DNA from: HGM12587 sp964561705
GTDB taxonomy: Bacteria > Bacillota > Clostridia > Lachnospirales > Lachnospiraceae
DNA: 10,070 nucleotides
NCBI GenBank assembly: GCA_964561705.1
Contig: CAZLQJ010000062.1
Span: forward strand, 1-10,070
Reading direction: 5' to 3'
A program made the translations under genes and the position numbers. Under the pieces are notes generated by a model. It was not told where the DNA came from and made no database searches. It saw only the letters and a program-made list of their open reading frames with translations. Of the stretch, positions 1-6,778 are shown in pieces (within the stretch, counting starts at the first letter, position 1; each line of letters opens with the position of its first letter).

Positions 1-237
1 GTTGATGCACTTCTTCACGTTTCTCAGATTTCTAAAGAACATGTTGAAAAACCGGCAGATGTTTTAAACATTGGTGATGTAATCACAGCAAAGATCGTTG
101 ATTTCAACGAAGAAGATAAAAAAATCAGCTTAAGCATCAAAGCTTTAGCAGCAGCAGAACCAGTTGTTGAAGAAGCAGAAGAAGCAGATGTTGTAGATGT
201 AGATATTGATGCAGTTGCAGCAGAAGTTGAAGAATAA
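1..237 (+). CDS. rpsA: S1 RNA-binding domain protein, C-terminal end (ribosomal protein S1 type), partial
   Basis: The gene enters from the left edge and ends at TAA (235-237), giving 78 visible residues. The first ~50 are the end of an S1 (OB-fold) RNA-binding repeat, with LLHVSQIS, the EHVEKPADVLNIGD segment, and FNEEDKKISLSIKAL, the usual closing strand of S1 repeats. The last ~28 residues are an Ala/Val/Glu/Asp-rich acidic tail without a fold I recognise. S1 proteins bind mRNA and help the 30S subunit initiate. In Clostridia the S1 repeats are often fused behind IspH (HMBPP reductase of the MEP isoprenoid pathway), and that arrangement cannot be excluded because the N-terminal part is outside the window. 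A strong terminator follows at once, so this is the last gene of its transcript. The S1 assignment is secure; the exact gene name is less so. Confidence 0.8.
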   Translation, partial: VDALLHVSQISKEHVEKPADVLNIGDVITAKIVDFNEEDKKISLSIKALAAAEPVVEEAEEADVVDVDIDAVAAEVEE

Positions 238-251
238 TCCAAACGATTACT

Positions 252-281
252 GGGGCATACAAATGTATGCCCCTATTTTTT
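252..281 (+). terminator. Rho-independent terminator after the S1-domain gene
   Basis: A perfect 9-bp inverted repeat, GGGGCATAC (252-260) and GTATGCCCC (265-273), encloses an AAAT loop and is followed by TATTTTTT (274-281). It lies 14 bases past the stop codon of the S1-domain gene. The GC-rich base of the stem plus the T-run is the classic intrinsic terminator form, and it should separate that transcript from the rnfC-like gene downstream. Confidence 0.93.
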
Positions 282-329
282 CCTAAGAAACAGAATTTTC
301 TGAGGAAACAGGAAAGGAATTAGACGCAA

Positions 330-1631
330 ATGGCACACTATACATTTCATGGTGGCATAGAACTTCGTGAACATAAGGAACGCACCAGGGATCTTGAAAT
401 TGAGGAAGTTTTACCGGGAAAATTTCTGGTGTTCCCGATGGAACATGGGGAAAATCCCCTGGTAATTCCGGGTGAATATGTACTGACAGGTCAGCTGATC
501 GCAAGATCGGACGACGCTTTTTCAAGGATCCATTCTTCAGTATCCGGAATCGTACGAGAGATTGAAGAGCGAACCACTGTTGACGGAAAAGAATGTCTTT
601 CTATCATGATCGAGAATGATGAAAAGTATAAAGAAATTGATTTTGGAGATTACGTAGAAGCGGATGATCTGCAAAATCGTCAGATTTTAGCCAGAATCAT
701 GAGTGCAGGGGTGGTAGATACAACCGGCAATGGAGAGCCGGTTTGTCAGAAACTTGATGTTGCAGAGCCTCAGAAGGTACGTCACATTATCGTGAATTGT
801 GCGGAAAGTGAGCCTTATCTGACTTCCAAATACCGTTGTGCTGTGGAACGTCCGGAATGGATCGTAGAGGGCGTTCGGATCCTTTTAAAGCTGTTCCCCA
901 ATGCGAAGGGGATTCTGGCAGTTGAAAATGAACAGCAGGAGGCAATTACATCTTTACAGAAGATTCTGGCAGATTCGAAGAATATTAAGATCATTCCGAT
1001 GAAACGCAAGTATCCCCAGGATATGGAACGTATGCTGATTTTTACCTGTACCGGAAAGCAGATCAATTCATCAAAAACAGCAGAAGATGCGCGTTGCATG
1101 ATTTTAAATTCAGATACTGTTTATGCGATCTGTAATGCAGTTACATTTGGAAGACCAATGTATCAGCGGCTGCTGACAGTTTCAGGAGAATGTATTGCAA
1201 ATCCGAAAAATGTGGAAGTACGCATCGGAACCATGGCTTCCGAACTTGTTTCAGCAACCGGTGCTTATATGGAAATACCGGATAAACTGATCTGTGGCGG
1301 TCCAATGACTGGAAAAACTTTAAAAAGTCTGGAATTTCCGGTAACAAAACAGATTTCAGCGATATTGTGTATCAAAGATACAGTGCATTGGACGGAAACG
1401 CTTCCAGCATGCATTGGCTGTGGATTTTGCGTAGATGTGTGCAATGAACAACTGCTTCCTACAAGACTTGCGAAAGCAGCACAGGAAAATAACAGGGACC
1501 AGTTTCTCAAACTCGGCGGAATGGAATGCTGTGAATGTGGTTCCTGCAGTTATATCTGCCCGGCAAAGAGAGGTCTGACACAGATGATCCGAATGATGAA
1601 AAATCAGATTGCAGCAAAAGAGGAAGCGTAG
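330..1631 (+). CDS. RnfC-like iron-sulfur protein, degenerate nucleotide/flavin site
   Basis: 433 residues, soluble, homologous to RnfC/RsxC, the subunit of the Rnf complex that takes electrons from NADH. Landmarks in order: HGGIELREHK (residues 7-16, compare GGIHPPEHK); a biotinyl/lipoyl-like hairpin region (~30-80); NCAESEPYLT (156-165, compare N-ECEPYLT); an SLBB-like segment (~280-320); then two full 4Fe-4S motifs, C361-C364-C367-C371 and C400-C403-C406-C410. The loop that should read GLGGAGFPT is instead DTTGNGEPV (130-138), and the YPQGAEKQ loop reads YPQDMERM (228-235). The Fe-S relay is therefore intact, while the NADH/FMN site looks lost. The ATG at 330 has GGAAAGGA (311-318) upstream. 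The gene is followed 9 bases later by an RnfD-like gene, and no other Rnf subunits are present. Family membership is firm; the electron donor is unknown. It could be a PduS-like reductase relative, but the RnfD partner argues for an Rnf derivative. Confidence 0.88.
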   Translation: MAHYTFHGGIELREHKERTRDLEIEEVLPGKFLVFPMEHGENPLVIPGEYVLTGQLIARSDDAFSRIHSSVSGIVREIEERTTVDGKECLSIMIENDEKYKEIDFGDYVEADDLQNRQILARIMSAGVVDTTGNGEPVCQKLDVAEPQKVRHIIVNCAESEPYLTSKYRCAVERPEWIVEGVRILLKLFPNAKGILAVENEQQEAITSLQKILADSKNIKIIPMKRKYPQDMERMLIFTCTGKQINSSKTAEDARCMILNSDTVYAICNAVTFGRPMYQRLLTVSGECIANPKNVEVRIGTMASELVSATGAYMEIPDKLICGGPMTGKTLKSLEFPVTKQISAILCIKDTVHWTETLPACIGCGFCVDVCNEQLLPTRLAKAAQENNRDQFLKLGGMECCECGSCSYICPAKRGLTQMIRMMKNQIAAKEEA

Positions 1632-1636
1632 GAGAG
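1630..1636 (+). promoter_or_regulatory. Ribosome binding site of the rnfD-like gene, overlapping the rnfC stop codon
   Basis: AGGAGAG begins inside the TAG stop codon (1629-1631) of the rnfC-like gene and lies a few bases before the ATG at 1641. This fixes the start and suggests translational coupling of the two redox subunits. Confidence 0.75.
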
Positions 1637-1640
1637 AATT

Positions 1641-2573
1641 ATGGAACGAATAAATATGAGATCAAGTGCGCCTCATAAAAAATATTGGTTGACGACGTCA
1701 AGAATGATGCAGTGCGTAATCCTTGCCCTGTTGCCAGCAGGAATTTATGGAGTTGTGCAGTTTGGGGCTTCTGCTGCAAAAGTAATCTTTTTGACATGTG
1801 TATCGTCAGTCCTTACGGCTGTAATCTTTGAAAAGTTTATGAAAAAATCTTTGATGATAAAGGATTTTCGAATATTGGCAACAGGGCTTGTCATGTCTTA
1901 TTGTCTGCCGGCGACGGTTCCTTGGTATGTTGCAGTGATGGCAGGCGTGATGTGTGCGCTGATCATGGAAACCAGTCATCATTTTTTCTTGAAAAATATC
2001 GTAAGCCCAGTAATTTTGACAAGACTGATTTTGATGTATGTTTTTCCAGTGGAGATGAGTACGTATCTGCTGGATGGACTAACTATGGCAACGCCGTTGG
2101 CTGCGTTGAAAAATGAAGAGGTGGTCAATACTCTGTATATGATTTTTGGAAAAACAGGCGGATGTATCGGAGAAACCTCCACAATCTTTTTGTGTCTGGG
2201 TGGGATTTTACTTATCCTGGCGGGAATTTTGGATTTTCGTGTTTCGGGAATGTATCTGTTTTCCTTTGCAGCCTTTATGGCAGTTTTTGGGGGGCATGGA
2301 TTAAGTTCTTATTATTTAACGGCACAGCTTGCCGGCGGAGGCTTTATGCTGACGCTGTGGTTTATAGCGCCGACATATTCAACGCTGCCGATCACCAAGG
2401 GCGGCCGTTGGCTTTACGGAAGTGTATTGGGAATTTTGACCGGAATTTTCCGATTATATGGACCGGGGGCAGAAAATTTGTGTTTTGCAGTTCTCATTGC
2501 AAATCTTTGTGTGCCTTTCATTGAAAAAATAACGATTCGCCGGCCATTCGGTGTGGAGAAAGGACAATTATGA
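1641..2573 (+). CDS. RnfD/NqrB-like membrane protein, divergent
   Basis: 310 residues with about eight or nine hydrophobic segments, homologous to RnfD (NqrB family), the flavin-carrying membrane subunit of Rnf/Nqr complexes. Family landmarks: SSAPHKKYW near the N-terminus (compare SPHI), ALLPAGIYG (29-37), ATGLVMSYCLPATVPWYVAV (80-99), FGKTGGCIGETS (169-180), and GGRWLYGSVLGILTGIFRLYG (254-274 region). The flavinylation site reads D145-G-L-T-M-A-T151-P-L, matching the Dxx(S/T)xA(S/T) pattern used by ApbE flavin transferases, though the usual Gly before Ala is Met. Two other conserved stretches have drifted: FGGLGxNxFNPA reads roughly HHFFLKNIVSPV (113-124), and MATDPxTSP reads FIAPTYSTLP (241-250). 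The stop overlaps the ruvA start by 4 bases (ATGA). The family call is strong. Whether it still carries FMN or pumps ions is inference. Confidence 0.87.
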   Translation: MERINMRSSAPHKKYWLTTSRMMQCVILALLPAGIYGVVQFGASAAKVIFLTCVSSVLTAVIFEKFMKKSLMIKDFRILATGLVMSYCLPATVPWYVAVMAGVMCALIMETSHHFFLKNIVSPVILTRLILMYVFPVEMSTYLLDGLTMATPLAALKNEEVVNTLYMIFGKTGGCIGETSTIFLCLGGILLILAGILDFRVSGMYLFSFAAFMAVFGGHGLSSYYLTAQLAGGGFMLTLWFIAPTYSTLPITKGGRWLYGSVLGILTGIFRLYGPGAENLCFAVLIANLCVPFIEKITIRRPFGVEKGQL

Positions 2574-3187
2574 TTTCTTTTTTAAAAGGATTTATTGAGG
2601 AAAAAAGTGAAAAAAGCATCCTTTTAGATGTTCATGGTGTAGGATATGAAGTTTTCATGCCTACAGGAAGTGCTTCACAGCTGCCAAAAGCAGGAGAAGA
2701 AGTGAAAGTGTATACTTATTTGCAGATCAGTGAAAATGCAGTTGGTCTGTACGGTTTTTTAACACGGGATGAGTTAAATGTATTTAAGCTTCTGATCACG
2801 GTCAATGGAATTGGTCCGAAAGGAGCAGTAGGCATTCTCTCCGCACTTTCAGCAAATGATCTTCGTCTGGCAGTGTTGGCAGATGATCATAAAACCATTG
2901 CAAAAGCGCCGGGAATTGGTCCGAAAACAGCAAAAAAACTGATTTTGGAGCTGAAAGATAAATTTCATCTGGAAGATGCGTTGGAGGAACTTGTTTCTCC
3001 GGAGAAAGAAGATGTTTCTCATGGATCGCAGATCAATGATGCTGCCATGGAAGCAGTTCAGGCGCTGACTGCGTTGGGATATTCCAATTCCGATGCTTTA
3101 AAGGCAGTGCGAATGGCTGAGGTACAGGAACCGGCAGATACCGAGACTTTGTTAAAGGCTGCACTAAAACAGCTGGCATTTTTATAA
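2570..3187 (+). CDS. ruvA: Holliday junction branch migration protein RuvA
   Basis: 205 residues, a normal family length. RuvA tetramers bind four-way DNA junctions and load RuvB rings that drive branch migration, feeding RuvC cleavage in recombinational repair. Domain I is the OB fold (~1-63: MISFLKGFIE, VHGVGYEVFMP, ENAVGLYGF). Domain II has two helix-hairpin-helix motifs, VNGIGPKGA (78-86) and APGIGPKTA (113-121). A linker (~140-153) leads to domain III (~155-205, AVQALTALGYS), which contacts RuvB. The acidic pin is E55-N56, where E. coli has E55-D56. The ATG overlaps the stop of the rnfD-like gene, with GGAGAAAGGA just upstream, so it is probably translationally coupled to a redox gene. 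ruvB follows after 21 bases. ruvC is not in the window. Confidence 0.97.
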   Translation: MISFLKGFIEEKSEKSILLDVHGVGYEVFMPTGSASQLPKAGEEVKVYTYLQISENAVGLYGFLTRDELNVFKLLITVNGIGPKGAVGILSALSANDLRLAVLADDHKTIAKAPGIGPKTAKKLILELKDKFHLEDALEELVSPEKEDVSHGSQINDAAMEAVQALTALGYSNSDALKAVRMAEVQEPADTETLLKAALKQLAFL

Positions 3188-3208
3188 ATTAGTTCAGGAA
3201 GACAGATT

Positions 3209-4204
3209 ATGAAAAAAAGTATTATGACAGCAGAAATGGCAGCAGAAGATGTCAAAATCGAGACCTCCCTGCGACCATTGTCGTTGAATGAATATATTGG
3301 ACAGGAAAAAGCGAAAGAGCATTTAAGGATCTATATTGATGCGGCGAAAGCCAGAGGGGAAGCTCTGGATCATGTGTTATTTTATGGACCGCCAGGACTT
3401 GGAAAGACCACGCTTGCAGGCATTATTGCGAATGAAATGGGCGTTCATATGAAGGTGACCAGCGGTCCTGCAATCGAAAAGCCGGGAGAAATGGCAGCAA
3501 TCCTGAATAATCTTCAGGAGGGGGATGTGCTTTTTATAGATGAGATCCACAGGCTGAACCGGCAGGTAGAAGAGGTATTATATCCGGCGATGGAAGATTA
3601 TGCCATAGATATTATGATTGGAAAAGGAGCTACCGCCCGTTCCATTCGTCTGGATCTTCCGCACTTTACTCTGGTAGGGGCAACTACCAGAGCGGGTCTT
3701 TTGACTGCACCTTTGAGGGATCGCTTTGGCGTTGTACATCATCTGGAATTTTATACACCGGAGGAACTTCAGACCATTATTGTGCGTTCGGCAGATGTTT
3801 TAGGAGTCGGGATTGATGAAAAAGGTGCTTATGCCATGGCACGAAGAAGCCGTGGAACACCTCGTCTTGCCAATCGTCTGTTAAAAAGAGTACGTGATTT
3901 TGCGCAGGTGAAATATGATGGGGTGATCACGGAGGAAGTGGCAAATTTTGCATTGGATCTTCTGGATGTTGATAAATATGGATTGGAGCAGCTGGATCGT
4001 ACCATTCTTTTGACAATTATTGAAAAATTTTCCGGCGGTCCGGTAGGACTAGATACGCTTTCTGCGGCAATTGGAGAGGATTCGGGAACATTAGAGGATG
4101 TTTATGAACCATATCTGATCAAAAATGGTTTCTTAAACCGTACACCAAAGGGTCGTGTGGCAACGGAATTTGCATATAGGCACTTGGGTATTCCAAAACA
4201 ATAA
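3209..4204 (+). CDS. ruvB: Holliday junction branch migration helicase RuvB
   Basis: 331 residues, an AAA+ ATPase of usual RuvB length that forms hexameric rings pulling DNA through the RuvA-junction complex. Visible motifs: Walker A GPPGLGKT (60-67), Walker B LFIDE (108-112), sensor 1 ATTRAG (158-163), arginine finger in LRDRFG (R170), sensor 2 GTPRLANRLL (216-226 region), and the C-terminal winged helix (~255-331) with GGPVGLDTL and RTPKGRVAT (311-319). The N-terminal TSLRPLSLNEYIGQ segment is typical. The ATG at 3209 has AGGAAG (3196-3201) at a good distance. An internal ATG at 3224 is possible but has a poorer site. It sits 21 bases after ruvA and 15 before zapA, in the same operon. All catalytic residues are present. 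Confidence 0.98.
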   Translation: MKKSIMTAEMAAEDVKIETSLRPLSLNEYIGQEKAKEHLRIYIDAAKARGEALDHVLFYGPPGLGKTTLAGIIANEMGVHMKVTSGPAIEKPGEMAAILNNLQEGDVLFIDEIHRLNRQVEEVLYPAMEDYAIDIMIGKGATARSIRLDLPHFTLVGATTRAGLLTAPLRDRFGVVHHLEFYTPEELQTIIVRSADVLGVGIDEKGAYAMARRSRGTPRLANRLLKRVRDFAQVKYDGVITEEVANFALDLLDVDKYGLEQLDRTILLTIIEKFSGGPVGLDTLSAAIGEDSGTLEDVYEPYLIKNGFLNRTPKGRVATEFAYRHLGIPKQ

Positions 4205-4219
4205 CGAGGGGGAAATAAC

Positions 4220-4561
4220 ATGGCAAAAAGTATTGCAGAAGTTGTGATTGCAGGAAAAATCATTTCTGTAGCCGGTGAAGCAGATGCGGCTTATATGACG
4301 GAAGTTGCCGCATTTATCAATGACAAACTGGCAGAAATTCAGAAAACAGAGAATTACAGTCGATTGTCACCGGAGTACAAACAGATTTTGCTTGGAATGA
4401 ATCTGGCGGATGATTATTTTAGAGAAAAAAAGAAGAATCAGATTCTGGAAGCAGAATTGGAATTAAAAGATAAAGAAGTATACAGTTTGAAACATGAGTT
4501 GATCAATCTGCAATTGGATTTGGAAAAGCTCCAGAAAGATAGTTTAAAGGACGAAACATGA
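4220..4561 (+). CDS. zapA: Cell division protein ZapA-like (FtsZ-ring associated)
   Basis: 113 residues. ZapA is a small cytoplasmic protein that cross-links FtsZ filaments and stabilises the division ring. The N-terminal globular domain (~1-65) shows the family pattern: IAEVVIAGKIISVAGEADAAY, then FINDKLAEI and a Tyr/Leu-rich stretch before LLGMNLADDYFREK. The C-terminal ~45 residues (~68-110) are a continuous charged helix rich in E, K and L, the expected dimerising coiled coil. The start at 4220 follows a strong GAGGGGGA site (4206-4213). The last four bases overlap the start of the U32 gene (ATGA), indicating coupled translation. Its position between ruvB and the U32/SEDS/PBP genes fits a growth and division operon. 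Family identification rests on pattern and length rather than on a catalytic motif. Confidence 0.88.
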   Translation: MAKSIAEVVIAGKIISVAGEADAAYMTEVAAFINDKLAEIQKTENYSRLSPEYKQILLGMNLADDYFREKKKNQILEAELELKDKEVYSLKHELINLQLDLEKLQKDSLKDET

Positions 4562-6777
4562 GAAAAACAGAATTGCTGGCACCGGCAGGTTCCATAGAAA
4601 GTTTAAAAGCAGCCGTTCATGCAGGGGCAGATGCAGTTTACATTGGCGGAACCCGTTTTGGCGCGAGGGCATATGCAGATAACCTGACACAGGATGAGAT
4701 GAAATGGGCCATTGATTATGCCCATCTTCATGGGGTAGCGCTGTATATGACCATTAATACGCTTTTAAAAGAAAAAGAATTGGAAAATGAACTTTACGAT
4801 TATGTAAAGCCCTATTATGAACACGGTCTGGATGCGGTGATCGTGCAGGATTTTGGTGTTTTAAAGGCGTTGTCTGAGTGGTTTCCGGATCTTCCGGTGC
4901 ATGTATCGACCCAGATGACGGTAACCGGTAAGGAGGGATTTTCGTTTTTGAAGAAATTCCCAAATGTTACCAGAGTTGTGACTTCCAGGGAATTATCTAT
5001 GGAAGAATTAAAAATGATCAGACAGTCGACAGATCTGGAGATTGAGAGCTTTGTTCATGGAGCTCTTTGTTACTGTTATTCGGGACAATGTCTTTTTAGC
5101 AGCGTGATCGGTGGACGAAGCGGAAACAGAGGACGCTGTGCACAGCCATGCCGTTTGCCTTATGAAGTGCAGCAACATGGAAAACGGATTTCCGGAGAAA
5201 ATGAAAAGTATATTTTAAGTCCAAAAGATATGAATACCCTGGAACTTCTGCCGCAGATATTGGAGATGGGAATTGATTCGCTGAAGATTGAAGGACGTAT
5301 GAAACGCCCGGAATATACAGCGGGTGTAGTAAGTATTTATCGGAAATATATGGATCTCATTACAGAAAGTAATGGGAAAAACTGCCGAATTCAGAAAAGT
5401 GATCTTCAGAAGTTGGAAGAATTGTTCCGGAAACGCGGATACAGCCAGGGTTTTTATATACAGCATAATGGCAGAAATATGATGGCTCTTGCAGCACCGG
5501 AAAATGAAACGGAAGAGGCAGAACGCAGTGTTTATATGGATAGCCTGTATGATGCCTATGTAAAAACAGAAAAGAAGGAAAAAATTAAGGGAATCTTAGA
5601 AGTTTCGACAGAAAAACCTATGAATTTGCTGTTACAATGGAACAACCTGGAACTCAATCTTCAGGGACAGCCGGCAATGGTTCCGAAAAATCGTGCTATG
5701 ACACAAGAAGATTTTGAAAAACAGATGAAAAAGACGGGAAATACGCCTTTTGAATTTGAAGATCTGCAGGTGATCGTGGAAGGAGAAGTTTTTGTTCCGA
5801 ATGGAGCGATCAATGAACTGCGAAGGATGGGTTTGGAACGTTTGGAACAAGCAGCAGTGGAGAAATATCGAAGAACAGCGATGCCAAAACCGGAAGGATC
5901 TGCGATACATGAACAGCTTCAGGAAGAATGGAAACCGGTATTTCATGTTTCGGTAGAAACCAGAGAACAGCTTCGAGCGGCAGCAGGATCCGGTCTTGCG
6001 GAAAGCATTTTTGTAGATAGCAGTATGATGGGAATGGGAGAATTAGAAAACTTCTGTCATACAGAAGCGGGAAAAGAGCTTCTTCGAAGGAAAAATCTAT
6101 ATTACATTTTGCCGCCGGTATTTCGTATGGAAACAGCGAAATCCTATACAGAGGAACTTCATCATCTTGAAAAGATTTCCTGGACAGGCTTTGTGGTAAA
6201 AAATCTGGAAAGCTACCAGTGGATTTTGGAACAAAAACTTGAAAAACCGGTGATTTTAGATGCAAATCTCTATACATTTAACCATCGTGCGAAAACATTT
6301 TGGAAAGAACAGAAATACGTGATTGGTGAAACGCTTCCGGTGGAACTAAATGCAAGGGAATTAAAGGAAAGAGGATGCGGCGAAGGAGAACTGGTTGTTT
6401 ATGGACATCTACCAATGATGATCAGTGCCGGATGTGTCTATAAATCCTTAAAACACTGCCGAAAATCAGAAACAAGAGAATTTATGCCGAAGGATTTTTA
6501 TCAGCTAAAAGACCGGAAAAATATGAAGTTTTCTGTAAAACCGGTTTGCAGAGAGTGTTACAATGTGATCTACAACAGTCAGCCGCTGAGTCTTTTGAAC
6601 TTGAGATCCCAGATTGCTGCATTGGCACCGAAGGCACTTCGTCTTTCTTTTACTTTGGAAGATGAGCAGCAGACAAAGGAGGTTTTGGAACGTTTTGAAA
6701 AAAATTATGTTCAAAACCTGCCGGTAGAAGATTTTTCGGATTTTACCAGAGGACATTTTAAAAGAGGAGTGGAATAA
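4558..6777 (+). CDS. U32 family protein with DUF3656-like domain (RlhA-type rRNA hydroxylation)
   Basis: 739 residues, annotated historically as a U32 peptidase. The best-characterised relative of this long form is E. coli RlhA (YdcP), needed for 5-hydroxycytidine in 23S rRNA; TrhP/YegQ and UbiU/V are other non-protease members. The N-terminal TIM-barrel part begins ELLAPAGSIESLKAAVHAGADAVY (5-28 region). The U32 signature is E163-S-F-V-H-G-A-L-C171 ... S-G-Q-C178, followed by GNRGRCAQPC (C194, C198), cysteines that in this family are linked to an Fe-S cluster. SLKIEGRMKRPEY (241-253) is also conserved. A DUF3656-like insert spans ~345-435 (TPFEF, FVPNGAINELRR). A second barrel-like half ends with C664-x2-C667 and the family-typical TRGHFKRGVE tail. 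It overlaps zapA by 4 bases and is 1 base from the SEDS gene. The U32 call is certain; the rRNA target is inferred. Confidence 0.93.
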   Translation: MRKTELLAPAGSIESLKAAVHAGADAVYIGGTRFGARAYADNLTQDEMKWAIDYAHLHGVALYMTINTLLKEKELENELYDYVKPYYEHGLDAVIVQDFGVLKALSEWFPDLPVHVSTQMTVTGKEGFSFLKKFPNVTRVVTSRELSMEELKMIRQSTDLEIESFVHGALCYCYSGQCLFSSVIGGRSGNRGRCAQPCRLPYEVQQHGKRISGENEKYILSPKDMNTLELLPQILEMGIDSLKIEGRMKRPEYTAGVVSIYRKYMDLITESNGKNCRIQKSDLQKLEELFRKRGYSQGFYIQHNGRNMMALAAPENETEEAERSVYMDSLYDAYVKTEKKEKIKGILEVSTEKPMNLLLQWNNLELNLQGQPAMVPKNRAMTQEDFEKQMKKTGNTPFEFEDLQVIVEGEVFVPNGAINELRRMGLERLEQAAVEKYRRTAMPKPEGSAIHEQLQEEWKPVFHVSVETREQLRAAAGSGLAESIFVDSSMMGMGELENFCHTEAGKELLRRKNLYYILPPVFRMETAKSYTEELHHLEKISWTGFVVKNLESYQWILEQKLEKPVILDANLYTFNHRAKTFWKEQKYVIGETLPVELNARELKERGCGEGELVVYGHLPMMISAGCVYKSLKHCRKSETREFMPKDFYQLKDRKNMKFSVKPVCRECYNVIYNSQPLSLLNLRSQIAALAPKALRLSFTLEDEQQTKEVLERFEKNYVQNLPVEDFSDFTRGHFKRGVE
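6764..6769 (+). promoter_or_regulatory. Ribosome binding site supporting the GTG start of the SEDS gene
   Basis: GAGGAG lies 9 bases before the GTG at 6779, inside the last codons of the U32 gene. No ATG in the right frame occurs nearby (the next Met is residue 17, inside the first membrane segment), so this site decides the start. Confidence 0.8.
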
Positions 6778-6778
6778 C

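Noticed and set aside
24..242. Antisense open frame rich in Ser, Thr and Ala
   Set aside because: It is the mirror of the Ala/Glu/Val-rich S1 tail on the other strand, its composition comes from GCA/GAA repeats, and it has no ribosome binding site.
282..305. Imperfect inverted repeat CCT...CAGAATTTTCTG...AGG before the rnfC-like gene, and a GAAACAG direct repeat (287-293, 305-311)
   Set aside because: The central stem is only 4-5 bp of A/T-rich sequence with a tiny loop, and the direct repeat is short; no operator family is recognisable.
5810..6277. Antisense open frame of 155 codons inside the U32 gene
   Set aside because: The + strand frame encodes a clear conserved family across this stretch; the antisense product has no recognisable motif or good start site.
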